A stretch of DNA of 64,000 nucleotides, taken from NCBI GenBank assembly GCA_002502045.1, contig DAPE01000011.1, positions 62,001 through 126,000 of the forward strand. Reading direction: 5' to 3'. How positions within the stretch are numbered: position 1 is the stretch's first letter; each line of letters begins with the position of its first letter. This document shows, one piece after another, positions 35,457-43,732 of this stretch. Origin of the DNA: Candidatus Parvarchaeota archaeon UBA573. Its GTDB lineage: Archaea; Nanobdellota; Nanobdellia; Parvarchaeales; Parvarchaeaceae. The position numbers and the translations under genes are program-made. The notes below the pieces were generated by a model, which saw nothing but the letters and a program-made list of their open reading frames with translations, did no database searches and was not told the DNA's origin.

Positions 35457-36539
35457 ATGGATGAATTTGAAATACTTAACCTCATAAACTACTTAGAAGG
35501 TATAAAAGGGAGACACACAGAACTGGTAACAGTTTATGTACCTGGTGGTTTCAACCTAGATTTAATACGCTCCCAATTAGCGGATGAAAAAAGCACTGCT
35601 ACAAATATAAAAGACAGAAATAACCGAAAAAACGTAATAGATGCACTGGAAAAAATAATGAATGAGCTTAAGCTTATACGCAGCACGCCTGAAAACGGAC
35701 TAGTTGTATTTTGTGGGAATGTCTCTGAAAGAGAAGGCGAACCAGACATAAAAGTTTGGGAGATAGTTCCACCCGCTAAATCGGATATAAGACTTTATCG
35801 CTGTGATCAAAAATTCATAACCGAACCACTGAAGGAGATGTATCACAATCAAAATGCTTATGGTCTTATTGTTCTAGATGTAAGAGAAGCTACATTTGGA
35901 ACACTTGAAGGGTCTAGAATAGATATGCTTAAACACATAAAATCTTTAGTGCCTGGAAAGTTTTCAAAAGGCGGACAGTCTGCGATGCGTTTCTCTAGGG
36001 AAAGAGAAGGATTAATAAGGGACTTCTACAAGGAGATAGCAGACACTGCAAAGGACTTATTCTTTAATAAGGACCTAAAAGGGATAATAATTGGAGGACC
36101 TGGACCTGCAAAGGATAACTTCATTGAAAGCGGTTACTTAATAACTAATTTAAAAAATCTCATAAAGGGGGTTAGGAGTATAAGTTATACTGATGAAAGT
36201 GGGCTTAGAGAATTAGTTGAAAAAAGCAAGGATATACTCGCAAATGAAAGAATAACTATAGAAAAAGGATTAGTTCAAAAACTCCTAAGTAGTATAGCAA
36301 GAAACGATAATATGTCAGCTTATGGGGAAGATGCCGTTAGAAAAGAGCTAGAAAATGACAATGTAGACACTTTATTAATTTCAACTGGATTAGAGGACAA
36401 CAAGCGAAACGAGTTTTATTATCTTGGAAAAGAAAAAAATGTGGATGTGCAGCTAATATCAAAGGATTCAAGCGATGGACTGCAGCTTTTCAATTTAGGA
36501 GGACTAGCAGTATTTTTAAAAAGACCATCCAGACAATGA
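35457..36539 (+). CDS. prf1: Peptide chain release factor aRF1
   Basis: A 360-residue class I release factor of the eRF1/aRF1 family. The GGQ motif that triggers peptide release is in FSKGGQSAMRFSRERE (about 172-174). The YxCxxxF stop-codon element is YRCDQKF. The second stop-recognition element, normally NIKS, reads NIKD (50-53), an unusual change. The third domain is slightly short compared with larger archaea. It acts in the ribosomal A site to end translation at all three stop codons. Cotranscribed with mat; a TATA box directly after its stop starts the next gene. Confidence 0.96.
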   Translation: MDEFEILNLINYLEGIKGRHTELVTVYVPGGFNLDLIRSQLADEKSTATNIKDRNNRKNVIDALEKIMNELKLIRSTPENGLVVFCGNVSEREGEPDIKVWEIVPPAKSDIRLYRCDQKFITEPLKEMYHNQNAYGLIVLDVREATFGTLEGSRIDMLKHIKSLVPGKFSKGGQSAMRFSREREGLIRDFYKEIADTAKDLFFNKDLKGIIIGGPGPAKDNFIESGYLITNLKNLIKGVRSISYTDESGLRELVEKSKDILANERITIEKGLVQKLLSSIARNDNMSAYGEDAVRKELENDNVDTLLISTGLEDNKRNEFYYLGKEKNVDVQLISKDSSDGLQLFNLGGLAVFLKRPSRQ

Positions 36540-36548
36540 TATATAAAA
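36540..36548 (+). promoter_or_regulatory. TATA box for the 190-aa gene
   Basis: TATATAAAA on the plus strand directly after the aRF1 stop and 32 bases before the ATG at 36581. A good archaeal core promoter match. Confidence 0.5.
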
Positions 36549-36580
36549 AGGATTAAATATGTTCAGATACAAAAAAACTT

Positions 36581-37153
36581 ATGGATCTGACAATAAATGA
36601 TAGTAAAAGCATAAAAAGAGCTGTAAGTGAAACCCTTTCTAAATACCTTGAACCGGAAGATAAAGAGAGGATATATAATTACCTTTTAATGAAAAATGAA
36701 AGAACAAGCAACCTTATACACGCTATAAACAGCCTACTTTCAAAAAGCGATTATTCAAGGAAGATAAAAGATATAATAGAAAGAATAAACGATGAACTTT
36801 CATCAAAACTTACACTAGAAACAAATGCTAAGGATATACATCTTAAAGAAGGAGAGGACTTTGTTTTATCTGTTAAAATAACCAGTAACTTTGATGTACC
36901 TTTGGTATTTGAAGTAAAACTAGAAGACAGGGATAATTTCCTTCCCGTGATATATGATAAGATTCAGGATTCTTATTTTAATGAATTCACTGAAGAACGA
37001 ATAATAGACAGCTCTGAAACAAAAGAATTAAAGTTTAAGATTGGAAGCAACGAAAAGGCCAAAAAGGGATCCACTCTTCTTTTCTTAGTAATAAAATCAA
37101 AAGAGGTAGAAGGCCTAAACTTAATTTCTAGAATAAAAGTAGAAATTGCTTAA
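36581..37153 (+). CDS. Protein of unknown function (190 aa), helical N terminus and beta C terminus
   Basis: A 190-residue soluble protein without signal or membrane helix. Residues 1-75 are helical and charged (KERIYNYLLMKNERTSNLIHAINSLL, then KIKDIIERINDELSSK). From about residue 80 a beta-sandwich-like domain follows (FVLSVKITSNFDVPLVFEVKLEDR, ending LLFLVIKSKEVEGL and SRIKVEIA), similar in rhythm to Ig-like or arrestin-like folds. No known family or motif is recognised. It has its own TATA box, and its stop overlaps the stop of the convergent 38-codon ORF by two bases. Confidence 0.7.
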   Translation: MDLTINDSKSIKRAVSETLSKYLEPEDKERIYNYLLMKNERTSNLIHAINSLLSKSDYSRKIKDIIERINDELSSKLTLETNAKDIHLKEGEDFVLSVKITSNFDVPLVFEVKLEDRDNFLPVIYDKIQDSYFNEFTEERIIDSSETKELKFKIGSNEKAKKGSTLLFLVIKSKEVEGLNLISRIKVEIA

Positions 37154-37266
37154 GTCTTTTGATTTATAATTTTGTTAAGCTTGGCCTCAAATTTATTATC
37201 ATCTTTTCTATCCTTTCTCATACTCTTTCTTTTCAAAGCTAGTTTTTTCCTTAAAAGATTTGCCAT
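37150..37266 (-). CDS. Small basic ORF (38 aa) downstream of endA
   Basis: A 38-codon ORF starting at 37266, one base after the endA stop. The product begins MANLLRKKLALKRKS and is about one third Lys and Arg. A GGTGA sequence, complementary to the 3' end of archaeal 16S rRNA, lies within the end of endA 10 bases before the ATG, which supports translation. It could be a tiny RNA-binding protein made with EndA, or a chance ORF in AT-rich DNA. No family recognised. Confidence 0.4.
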   Translation of the reverse strand: MANLLRKKLALKRKSMRKDRKDDNKFEAKLNKIINQKT

Positions 37267-37267
37267 A

Positions 37268-37801
37268 TTACATTCTCACCCAATTAACCTCATAGTAAGT
37301 AACGGATTCTTCATCATCCACTACCCCCATAAGAAGTTTTTTCCTTACGCTATGCGCTACCCTGTTCATTGCTGAAAAATTCAGCAGCGGTAAACTTTCA
37401 TGTTCATCCGAACAGTAAAGTATCCATTCTGCATGTTCTTTGCCTGGAATAGATCCTTTATTATACACTCTAAAATCTCCACCATATTTAAATGCTGTCT
37501 TTGGGAGATAACCATTATTTTTAAGATCGCTGAACACAAGATACCTTATCCAGAAACGTTTTTGCCTCTTTTTTGCTAGGTTTATTAATTCATTAAACTT
37601 AAGTTCTTTTCCATCAGTATCATATATTTTAAGTTCTTTTTTTTGATTCAAATAAACGGCTTCTTCTATGGAAAGTACTAGATTTCCGTCTACAAACGTT
37701 CCAAAGTTGCCTTTATTAAAAAGCGTGGAAGCCAATGCCTGGTCACTTACAATAACTTTACTCCCAACAAAGAGTGTCTGCGGTTTTTTAACTTTTTTCA
37801 T
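37268..37801 (-). CDS. endA: tRNA-splicing endonuclease
   Basis: A 177-residue EndA subunit with both domains. The C-terminal nuclease domain has the catalytic triad: Tyr113 in DFRVYNKG, His123 in KEHAEW and Lys154 in SVRKK, and it ends in the beta strands VTYYEVNWVRM. The length fits a homotetrameric (alpha4) enzyme, where one subunit is both catalytic and structural. It cuts introns at bulge-helix-bulge sites in pre-tRNA and pre-rRNA. None of the five tRNA genes in this window carries an intron, so the substrates lie elsewhere. It is divergent from aIF2-alpha with overlapping promoters. Confidence 0.93.
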   Translation of the reverse strand: MKKVKKPQTLFVGSKVIVSDQALASTLFNKGNFGTFVDGNLVLSIEEAVYLNQKKELKIYDTDGKELKFNELINLAKKRQKRFWIRYLVFSDLKNNGYLPKTAFKYGGDFRVYNKGSIPGKEHAEWILYCSDEHESLPLLNFSAMNRVAHSVRKKLLMGVVDDEESVTYYEVNWVRM

Positions 37802-37820
37802 ACATAGTATAAATAATGAC

Positions 37821-37838
37821 GATATATTTATTTATATC
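37821..37838. promoter_or_regulatory. Overlapping divergent TATA boxes for endA (-) and aIF2-alpha (+)
   Basis: GATATATTTATTTATATC reads as a near palindrome. The plus-strand TTTATATC lies 24 bases before the aIF2-alpha ATG at 37863, and the minus-strand TAAATATATC lies about 20 bases before the endA ATG at 37801. Both genes would yield leaderless mRNAs from one shared core. Confidence 0.5.
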
Positions 37839-37862
37839 AACAGAACCATTTAGCTTGTAAAC

Positions 37863-38588
37863 ATGGAAATAAAAGAGGGTGACATTTATATCTGCAGAGT
37901 TAAAAAATTACTCCAGCATGGTATAATTGTAACAATAGGTAATGAAGAGAAAGAGGGTTTTATACATATTTCTGAGCTTAGCAAAAGATGGGTAAGGGAT
38001 GTAAAAGACATTGCAAAAGAAGGAGATACGCTTGTTTGCAAAGTTATAACTTTAGGCCAATCTCCTGAGCTTTCAATAAAAAGAGTAACTGACAGTGAAA
38101 AAAGAGAGGCATTAAGGGAATGGTCAATAGAGAACAGACTTAAAAGGCTGATAGAAAAATTCTATAAAAAAGATGCTAACAAACTTGAAGATCAGATAAT
38201 TAAAAAATATGGAACTTTATTTAATTTCTACGAAATACTTACAAAAAATGGAAAAGAAGAACTTGAAGATTTAAAATTAAACAAGGAAATAACAAACGAA
38301 TTACTAGATTTTGTTGAGAAAACCAAAAAGAAAATAATAATAAAAAACCAGCTAGAACTTAGAACGTATGAAGAAAAAGGAATAGACAAGATAAAGGAAG
38401 TTTTGGTTGAATCCACAAAAACAAAAGGAGTTTCAATAAAATATATAAAGGCCCCAGTTTACATGATGACAATTGATTTGGGTGACACAAAAAAGACTTT
38501 AAATGAAAATAAAAAAATCCTTGATTTTATTACCAAAAAAAGCAAGAATCTTGGTATAGAATTTAAATACACTGAAATAAGGCAGTAA
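37863..38588 (+). CDS. eif2a: Translation initiation factor aIF2 alpha subunit
   Basis: A 241-residue aIF2-alpha. Domain 1 is an S1 OB-fold (GDIYICRVKKLLQHGIIVTI ... GFIHISELSKRWVRDV ... LVCKVITL). Domain 2 is helical (about 90-165), and domain 3 is an alpha/beta fold that contacts aIF2-gamma (VSIKYIKAPVYMMTID). With beta and gamma it brings initiator Met-tRNA to the small subunit; that tRNA is encoded at 62198-62273. The Nop10 gene starts three bases after the stop, and NreA overlaps Nop10, so the three form an operon, an arrangement common in archaea. Confidence 0.95.
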   Translation: MEIKEGDIYICRVKKLLQHGIIVTIGNEEKEGFIHISELSKRWVRDVKDIAKEGDTLVCKVITLGQSPELSIKRVTDSEKREALREWSIENRLKRLIEKFYKKDANKLEDQIIKKYGTLFNFYEILTKNGKEELEDLKLNKEITNELLDFVEKTKKKIIIKNQLELRTYEEKGIDKIKEVLVESTKTKGVSIKYIKAPVYMMTIDLGDTKKTLNENKKILDFITKKSKNLGIEFKYTEIRQ

Positions 38589-38591
38589 ATA

Positions 38592-38768
38592 ATGGAAAGA
38601 ATAAGATTCTGCAGTAAATGTAATAGCTATACTCTTCAAAAAATTTGCAAAAACTGCGGAAGCGAAACAGAGATAAATGCCCCTCAAAAATACTCTAAAG
38701 ATGAGACTGTTGCTTATTATAGAAGAAAAATAAAAAAAGAATATCTTGATAAACATGAAAGTAACTAA
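38592..38768 (+). CDS. nop10: H/ACA RNP protein Nop10
   Basis: A 58-residue protein starting MERIRFCSKCNSYTLQ. It has the archaeal Nop10 zinc ribbon CSKC ... CKNCG (Cys about 7, 10, 19, 22) followed by the linker and a C-terminal basic helix (YYRRKIKKEYL). Nop10 joins Cbf5, Gar1 and L7Ae in the H/ACA complex that makes pseudouridine in rRNA. It lies between aIF2-alpha (three bases upstream) and NreA, whose ATG is inside its last codons, so the three are made from one mRNA. Confidence 0.93.
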   Translation: MERIRFCSKCNSYTLQKICKNCGSETEINAPQKYSKDETVAYYRRKIKKEYLDKHESN

Positions 38769-39915
38769 TGTAAAGTCGGTTTATTATGAGATAGTAAAAC
38801 ATAAGAATGAGATTAAGAGGATAGTTGACTATGTTAAAAAAGGAGATATTAGCGGATTTACGCCTCCATCAGCATTAGTAGGTGAGTATAATTATCCTAA
38901 TGTCTCCGTGGGGGTCATATTCACTGAAGATAACAAAGCTCAAATTTATGATGCACCTAAACTTTGGGCTGCAAATAACTTTAAAGTCGCGGACATTTTC
39001 TCCCTTAGAACTAAACTTGTAAATGCAACAAAAAATTTTAATGTTAACAACATAAATCTAGAAGAGTTGGAGAGAATAAGACTTGCAGTTATATCTTCTA
39101 ATGAGCTAAATATAGACCTAAAAGTATCAAATGTAAACCTACCTAAAATAGATAAAGACGATTTTTATCAACATGGGGTAAAAACGAAATTGGAAAGATT
39201 TAAAATAAACGATAACTTCAAAATAGATCGAAAAATAGAAAATGTCTATTATGATAGAGACTTAAAAGCGCAGGACGGGATAAAGATGCTTTACAATTCA
39301 AAAATAGATGAAAACAAAATAAGCAAGGTTTTAAGTGTTGGAGCTATGGGTGTAAAAAGAAAACTTGTTCCAACAAAATGGTCAATAACTGCAGTAGATG
39401 ATTCAATAGGAAAGGAAGAAATAGACAGGGTAAAAACATTCAAAAAAGGGGAGGGCTATCTAATAAAGACGGGACAGTTATTCGGAAACCATTTCACTTT
39501 CATATTTCTTAAAGGGCCATGGTCATTTGAATTACTTGAGACTTGGAATAGAGATGCTGAGAATGTATTTATGGGCAGTGGGGATTATGAGTTTTACAAT
39601 GGAAGAAAAGAATACGTTAAGAATACTGCTGGTGCTTACTATGCTGTAAGACTGGCAGTTTTAGAAAAACTTTTGGAGTTAAAAGAGCAATATTCTGTTC
39701 TAGTAGTAAGGGAGATACTGCCAGAGTACTTTGTACCTTTAGGAGTTTGGGTCGTAAGGGAAGGGGCAAGAAGGGCTTTAGAAGGAGAAACCCTATCTGC
39801 TCAGGACTTGCAAACTGCTTTATCCATCGCAAAATCAAAGATTTTATTCCCTGCAAACTTGGAGAAGAGAAGTGTTTTATTGACAAGGTTTAGGACTCAA
39901 ACAACACTGCTCTAA
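38755..39915 (+). CDS. nreA: DNA repair protein NreA
   Basis: A 386-residue NreA-family protein (DUF650/DUF651). The typical central blocks are present: YDRDLKAQDG, SVGAMGVKRKLVPTKWSITAVDD, and GNHFTFIFLKGPWSFELLETW. NreA works with the Nre/PCNA system in repair of DNA damage in Haloferax and other archaea. The chain ends in QTTLL, which looks like a shortened PCNA-interaction (PIP) motif lacking the aromatic end. I chose the ATG at 38755 inside Nop10 rather than the TTG three codons upstream, since it gives the usual N terminus (MKVTNVKSV). Last gene of the aIF2-alpha operon. Confidence 0.92.
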   Translation: MKVTNVKSVYYEIVKHKNEIKRIVDYVKKGDISGFTPPSALVGEYNYPNVSVGVIFTEDNKAQIYDAPKLWAANNFKVADIFSLRTKLVNATKNFNVNNINLEELERIRLAVISSNELNIDLKVSNVNLPKIDKDDFYQHGVKTKLERFKINDNFKIDRKIENVYYDRDLKAQDGIKMLYNSKIDENKISKVLSVGAMGVKRKLVPTKWSITAVDDSIGKEEIDRVKTFKKGEGYLIKTGQLFGNHFTFIFLKGPWSFELLETWNRDAENVFMGSGDYEFYNGRKEYVKNTAGAYYAVRLAVLEKLLELKEQYSVLVVREILPEYFVPLGVWVVREGARRALEGETLSAQDLQTALSIAKSKILFPANLEKRSVLLTRFRTQTTLL

Positions 39916-39990
39916 AAAGCCTAAATAGAAAATTCAATTTTATAGCGAAGTTAGATAATAAAGACCCCTACCAAAATTATTTTTGTTACT

Positions 39991-40710
39991 TTAAGCAATC
40001 AGCTTGAAATGTGAAAATACCCTATTTAAGGTTATTGAGGTTACAAATGTTATAATAAGGTATGCCCAGTACCAATTGAGCTGATTTCCGATTAATGGCA
40101 AACTGAAAGGAAGTTTCGTAACTATAAATGGATTTGGTACAAATTCTACTTTAGATGAATTTAAAGGTATAGTCTGTACTTTTGAATTCCCAACTAAGGA
40201 AAAAGAGTTATTGTATAGCTTTCCATTCGTTAATAAAAACAGCGTACAAGACCCGCTTTTTGTCGCATTTGCCTTCATAGAGAGAGAGGTCTCATTAGAA
40301 AATATTGATACATTATCGTGCCCATTAAATGTTACGCAATTGTTTGCAGAAAACAAAGAACCATTTATATTTCCGGAAAACGTAGCTGTTATAGGAGTAC
40401 CAAGCATAACAGGAGCGTAGCTAAAGTAAGAGGACATCAAAAGGAATATTACAAGAAAAGGTACAAAGGTTATAAAAGTAGGTTTCATCGACTGCTTCAT
40501 TATTCTCGAATTTTCCGACATTAATTGACTATAAGTAGGTTTGAATTCAGGGTGATCTGGCTTCATTCCCTTCATCTTCTGCTGTAATTCCTTTATTTTT
40601 ACCTTACTGTTTCTTATCATTTCATGGTCTACTATGAAAAGATAAGCTATCTGACCTGAGGCCCCTACAGCTATTGAAATTAATATTACAGCAATTACGT
40701 CTATGTTCAT
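39991..40710 (-). CDS. EMC3/DUF106 family membrane protein (YidC-like insertase)
   Basis: A 239-residue DUF106 protein with an N-terminal transmembrane helix (about 5-28) and a cytosolic charged coiled region (KVKIKELQQKMKGMKPDHPEF ... SENSRIMKQSMKP). A second helix (about 78-98), an external beta-rich loop and a third helix near the C terminus follow. The M-K-rich cytosolic loop and helix order match the archaeal relatives of EMC3, TMCO1 and YidC, which insert membrane proteins. The external loop, about 100 residues with Asn-X-Ser/Thr sequons, is larger than I expect. It is directly downstream of secY, as in many archaea, and could help insert the anchored surface proteins. Confidence 0.88.
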   Translation of the reverse strand: MNIDVIAVILISIAVGASGQIAYLFIVDHEMIRNSKVKIKELQQKMKGMKPDHPEFKPTYSQLMSENSRIMKQSMKPTFITFVPFLVIFLLMSSYFSYAPVMLGTPITATFSGNINGSLFSANNCVTFNGHDNVSIFSNETSLSMKANATKSGSCTLFLLTNGKLYNNSFSLVGNSKVQTIPLNSSKVEFVPNPFIVTKLPFSLPLIGNQLNWYWAYLIITFVTSITLNRVFSHFKLIA

Positions 40711-40749
40711 ACCTTTTAATCTATTTCTTTATAGTAAATAAACTTATCC

Positions 40750-42147
40750 TCACTCCATTGTATTACCAACAAGCTTGTCCTTGATAGGTTTAAATTCGTC
40801 GCCATTATCCTGTTGCAGCGAGAAATAGAACTGGTAGATTATCATTACTATAAGTAGTATACCTATACCTTCGGTCAAAGTATCAAGAAAAGCTGCAAGA
40901 GCAGCGACTAAACCAGTTAATGCTCCGCCAAGTATTGCTAAAGGTATTATATACCTTTTGAATATATCAACTAAAACCCTCTCATCTCTCCTAAAACCCG
41001 GCATTGATAATCCTGATTCCATAAGTTGTTTTACAACAGACCTTGGATCCTGCCCTCCAAGATACATCCAAACATATGAAAAGGCGGCAGCGCCTATAAC
41101 CAATATAACTGTATAGATAATCATTGATTCAATTTCTAACGCAGTTATACCAGTTGTTACTGCACTTGTGTATAACTGTTGTATAGTTGGTGGAGAGAGA
41201 TAAGCTGCTAGCCCGCCTGTTGCTACTTCTTGTGTTCCGAATGCTGTAGATTCAGTAGTAAATGTTCCAAGTATGTTTATACCTGCATGCGATAATGTCA
41301 AACCGAAAAACTGCACACCTGCTACCATAGATACAATCAAAACAATAGGGATTATACTTGTATAAAACAAGGATACTGGCCATCTTATTGAGTAGCCTCT
41401 TAGCCTACCAAATGAAAGCGGAAGTTCCACCTTAATTGACTGCAGCCAGATCGCCACAGCAAACAACGCCACTGTAGAGATTACAGTGATTATGGGGAAA
41501 ACGGCATTTAGAGGTATGCCTGCAATAAACGCGGTTATTATTGAAGGAATGGCCCCTATAGGCGTTATAAACGGATTAAATGCGGTATTTATTAACTGCA
41601 GTGAGATACCCGCAAGTATGAAAAGACTTATACCCGAGCCTATACCCCACTTACTCACTACTTCATCCATGAACAGAAGTATTATACCTGCAACAAAAAG
41701 CTGAACAAACATCACAAGTGGAAAGAATAAACCTGGGCCGGCGGGAGTCAATGCGCCGCTGAATACGTAAACGCCATTTTCTATTGCTATAAAGGAAAAT
41801 GCTGCGATCTTTTGTATCCCCTGAAATGTAACTCTTCCTTCCTTTGTTGCTGTGTCTATGTTGATTATCTTTGTTCCCTGAAGCATCTGAATTATAATAC
41901 TGGCACTTACTATTGGCCCTATTCCTAAAGAAAGCAATGAACCGAAATGGGAAGCTATAAGAACCTGTAAAATCTCAAAATTTAGGCTGTATGATTTACT
42001 TACTCCAAATAATGGAACAAATGACATTACAATGAAAAGAACGACTATTACAAATGTCCATATAAGTTTTGTTTTTAAATCAAGCTTCTTTTCAGGTACA
42101 GAAACTGCTGGAAGATTTGAAATAAATTTTTTGACTTTCTCATTCAT
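40750..42147 (-). CDS. secY: Preprotein translocase subunit SecY
   Basis: A 465-residue SecY with ten membrane helices. The plug and TM2 region is FEILQVLIASHFGSLLSLGIGPIVSASIIIQML, and the C-terminal cytosolic loop has MPGFRRDERVLVDIFKRYI, both highly conserved. It forms the Sec61/SecY channel for export and membrane insertion. I take the ATG at 42147 (MNEKVKKF), because a GGTGG motif lies eight bases upstream and it overlaps L15 by only eight bases. A start four codons upstream at 42159 is possible. It ends the r-protein cluster, with no adenylate kinase gene between it and the EMC3-like gene. Confidence 0.96.
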   Translation of the reverse strand: MNEKVKKFISNLPAVSVPEKKLDLKTKLIWTFVIVVLFIVMSFVPLFGVSKSYSLNFEILQVLIASHFGSLLSLGIGPIVSASIIIQMLQGTKIINIDTATKEGRVTFQGIQKIAAFSFIAIENGVYVFSGALTPAGPGLFFPLVMFVQLFVAGIILLFMDEVVSKWGIGSGISLFILAGISLQLINTAFNPFITPIGAIPSIITAFIAGIPLNAVFPIITVISTVALFAVAIWLQSIKVELPLSFGRLRGYSIRWPVSLFYTSIIPIVLIVSMVAGVQFFGLTLSHAGINILGTFTTESTAFGTQEVATGGLAAYLSPPTIQQLYTSAVTTGITALEIESMIIYTVILVIGAAAFSYVWMYLGGQDPRSVVKQLMESGLSMPGFRRDERVLVDIFKRYIIPLAILGGALTGLVAALAAFLDTLTEGIGILLIVMIIYQFYFSLQQDNGDEFKPIKDKLVGNTME

Positions 42148-42541
42148 ATATTTCGCCACCGTTGGCTAATATATCATCCTTAGCCTTTGCGGAGGCTTTT
42201 CCATACACAGCCAACTTAAACTTTTCGTTCTTAAATTTACCGCATACCTTTGAATAGCCTAGCTCCTTGAGCTTTATTTCATATCTCTCATTATTCATCT
42301 TTATCTTTCCTTTGTTTTTAAGTGATTCTATTAGATTGCTTACATTTCCAAGATTCAAAGGCACTTTTTTAACATTTGAATAATTATAAGTATGTGTATT
42401 AGCATGAAAAGACATTAATTTTTGCTGCCCTCTTTTTCCTCCTCCTGCTTTACCTACTCCGCCTCTGTTACCAGCGTGCCTTGCTCTTTTACCAGAGCCT
42501 CTTCCACCTGTAGAACTTCCGCGTAAATGTTTTCTGTTCAT
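42140..42541 (-). CDS. rpl15: Ribosomal protein uL15 (L15)
   Basis: A 133-residue archaeal L15. The N terminus is the basic Gly-rich RGSSTGGRGSGKRARHAGNR tail that enters 23S rRNA, followed by GGKRGQQKLMSF. The C-terminal globular part ends in AVYGKASAKAKDDILANGGEIYE. It stabilises large-subunit domain folding late in assembly. It overlaps L30 by four bases (ATGA) and the secY start by eight. Shorter than in bigger archaea. Confidence 0.95.
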   Translation of the reverse strand: MNRKHLRGSSTGGRGSGKRARHAGNRGGVGKAGGGKRGQQKLMSFHANTHTYNYSNVKKVPLNLGNVSNLIESLKNKGKIKMNNERYEIKLKELGYSKVCGKFKNEKFKLAVYGKASAKAKDDILANGGEIYE

Positions 42542-42987
42542 ATCATCCTTTCCAAAAGCTCATTTATTTTATCTCCCCTGTAACCAAATGCCCCTTTTAA
42601 TGAAAAAGGAGCCTTTTTGCCTTTTCTTTCAAAGCCTTTTATAGGAGGGTGAAGATTAAATAAATTTTTAACTCCTATATCTTTCATCTTTTTTTCACCT
42701 TTTATAAATGCTTCTGAAAATGAAACTATATCCTGTTCCTTTGCTTCTATCTTCTTTTTATTGCTGATTCTACCCCTTTTTAATAATAATTTAGCCATAG
42801 TTTTAGCGTCTATTTCACCATAAGTAACAACACTGTTGATTTTATTTAGTACACCTTTATTTTGCAAAGAGTTATCGACTACAACACAGGAATAAAGTTT
42901 TTTTAACCCAAAAACTCTAAAGCCTTCTTTTATGGCCCTGTTTTTTCCTATGCCTGATCTTATTTTTATAACTGCAATTTTTTCCAT
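42538..42987 (-). CDS. rpl30: Ribosomal protein uL30 (L30)
   Basis: A 149-residue L30 of the long archaeal/eukaryotic type (L7 family). The N terminus IAVIKIRSGIGKNRAIKEGFRVFGLKKLYSCVVVD is the conserved ferredoxin-like core. The C-terminal extension contains FNLHPPIKGFERKGKKAPFSLKGAFGYRG, typical of archaeal L30. It binds 23S rRNA near the 5S RNP. Between S5 and L15 with a four-base overlap to L15 and one base to the S5 stop. Confidence 0.95.
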   Translation of the reverse strand: MEKIAVIKIRSGIGKNRAIKEGFRVFGLKKLYSCVVVDNSLQNKGVLNKINSVVTYGEIDAKTMAKLLLKRGRISNKKKIEAKEQDIVSFSEAFIKGEKKMKDIGVKNLFNLHPPIKGFERKGKKAPFSLKGAFGYRGDKINELLERMI

Positions 42988-42988
42988 T

Positions 42989-43732
42989 TTAACCTTTTAT
43001 CCCCAAATTATCTTTTTCTTTACTAAAAAATCTGTAGTAATTAAGCGATTTTAGTGCTTCAAAAGTTGCGTAGCCTATGTTTATTCTTGTGTTTGTTTGA
43101 CCGCTTACCTTTGACCATACATCTTTTATTCCTGCGAGTCTCATTATGGTTTTTATATCATCCATAACACAGAAGCTTATTCCCTTTGGAGCTGGAAGAA
43201 GTGTTACGGTTACTGAACCGCACTTTCCTGAAACTTTAAATGGTATTGAATGACTACCGTGGCATGCGCACTCCCAGCTTCCACACCCTCTTAGTATACT
43301 TATGATGTTTAATTTTGCGCTTTTCAATGCTTTTTCCTTTGCAACCACTGACTCTAAACCTCTGCCTTTACCTATACCTATATGCCCATTTCCGTCTCCA
43401 ATAATAGCCATCGCAGAGAAATGTTGCCTTTTTGCCTTAGCAGTTACCTTTTGAGTGTTTCTAATTGTTCTTCTTTTTCCCCCTCCAAGTTTTCCTTTAG
43501 ACTGACCAACATAAAGAAAGTCAGATTGAAGATTAGGTAGAAGAAAATCTACTATCTGTGGCTCTAGTATTTTAAGGTGCTTTTCTAGGATCTCATCTAT
43601 ATCTTTTATTTCTCCACTCTGCACAGCTTTACCGAGTTCGGTCTTGAATTCATATGTTCTTTCCGGATAAACGTAACTTTGTTCTGTTTTTTTATCTACA
43701 ACAGCTTCTTTCACAGCTTCTTCATTTTCCAT
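42989..43732 (-). CDS. rps5: Ribosomal protein uS5 (S5)
   Basis: A 247-residue S5. The double-stranded RNA-binding domain is seen in FSAMAIIGDGNGHIGIGKGRGLESVVAKEKALK. The second domain (SHSIPFKVSGKCGSVTVTLLPAPKGI) is followed by the C-terminal FEALKSLNYYR. The acidic N-terminal extension (about 1-50) is as in archaea and eukaryotes. S5 keeps decoding accurate at the mRNA entry. It overlaps the L18 gene by 11 bases. Confidence 0.96.
   Translation of the reverse strand: MENEEAVKEAVVDKKTEQSYVYPERTYEFKTELGKAVQSGEIKDIDEILEKHLKILEPQIVDFLLPNLQSDFLYVGQSKGKLGGGKRRTIRNTQKVTAKAKRQHFSAMAIIGDGNGHIGIGKGRGLESVVAKEKALKSAKLNIISILRGCGSWECACHGSHSIPFKVSGKCGSVTVTLLPAPKGISFCVMDDIKTIMRLAGIKDVWSKVSGQTNTRINIGYATFEALKSLNYYRFFSKEKDNLGIKG

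Noticed and set aside
38746-38754. TTG start for NreA three codons upstream
   Set aside because: The ATG at 38755 matches the usual N terminus, while the TTG lies deeper inside Nop10 without added support.
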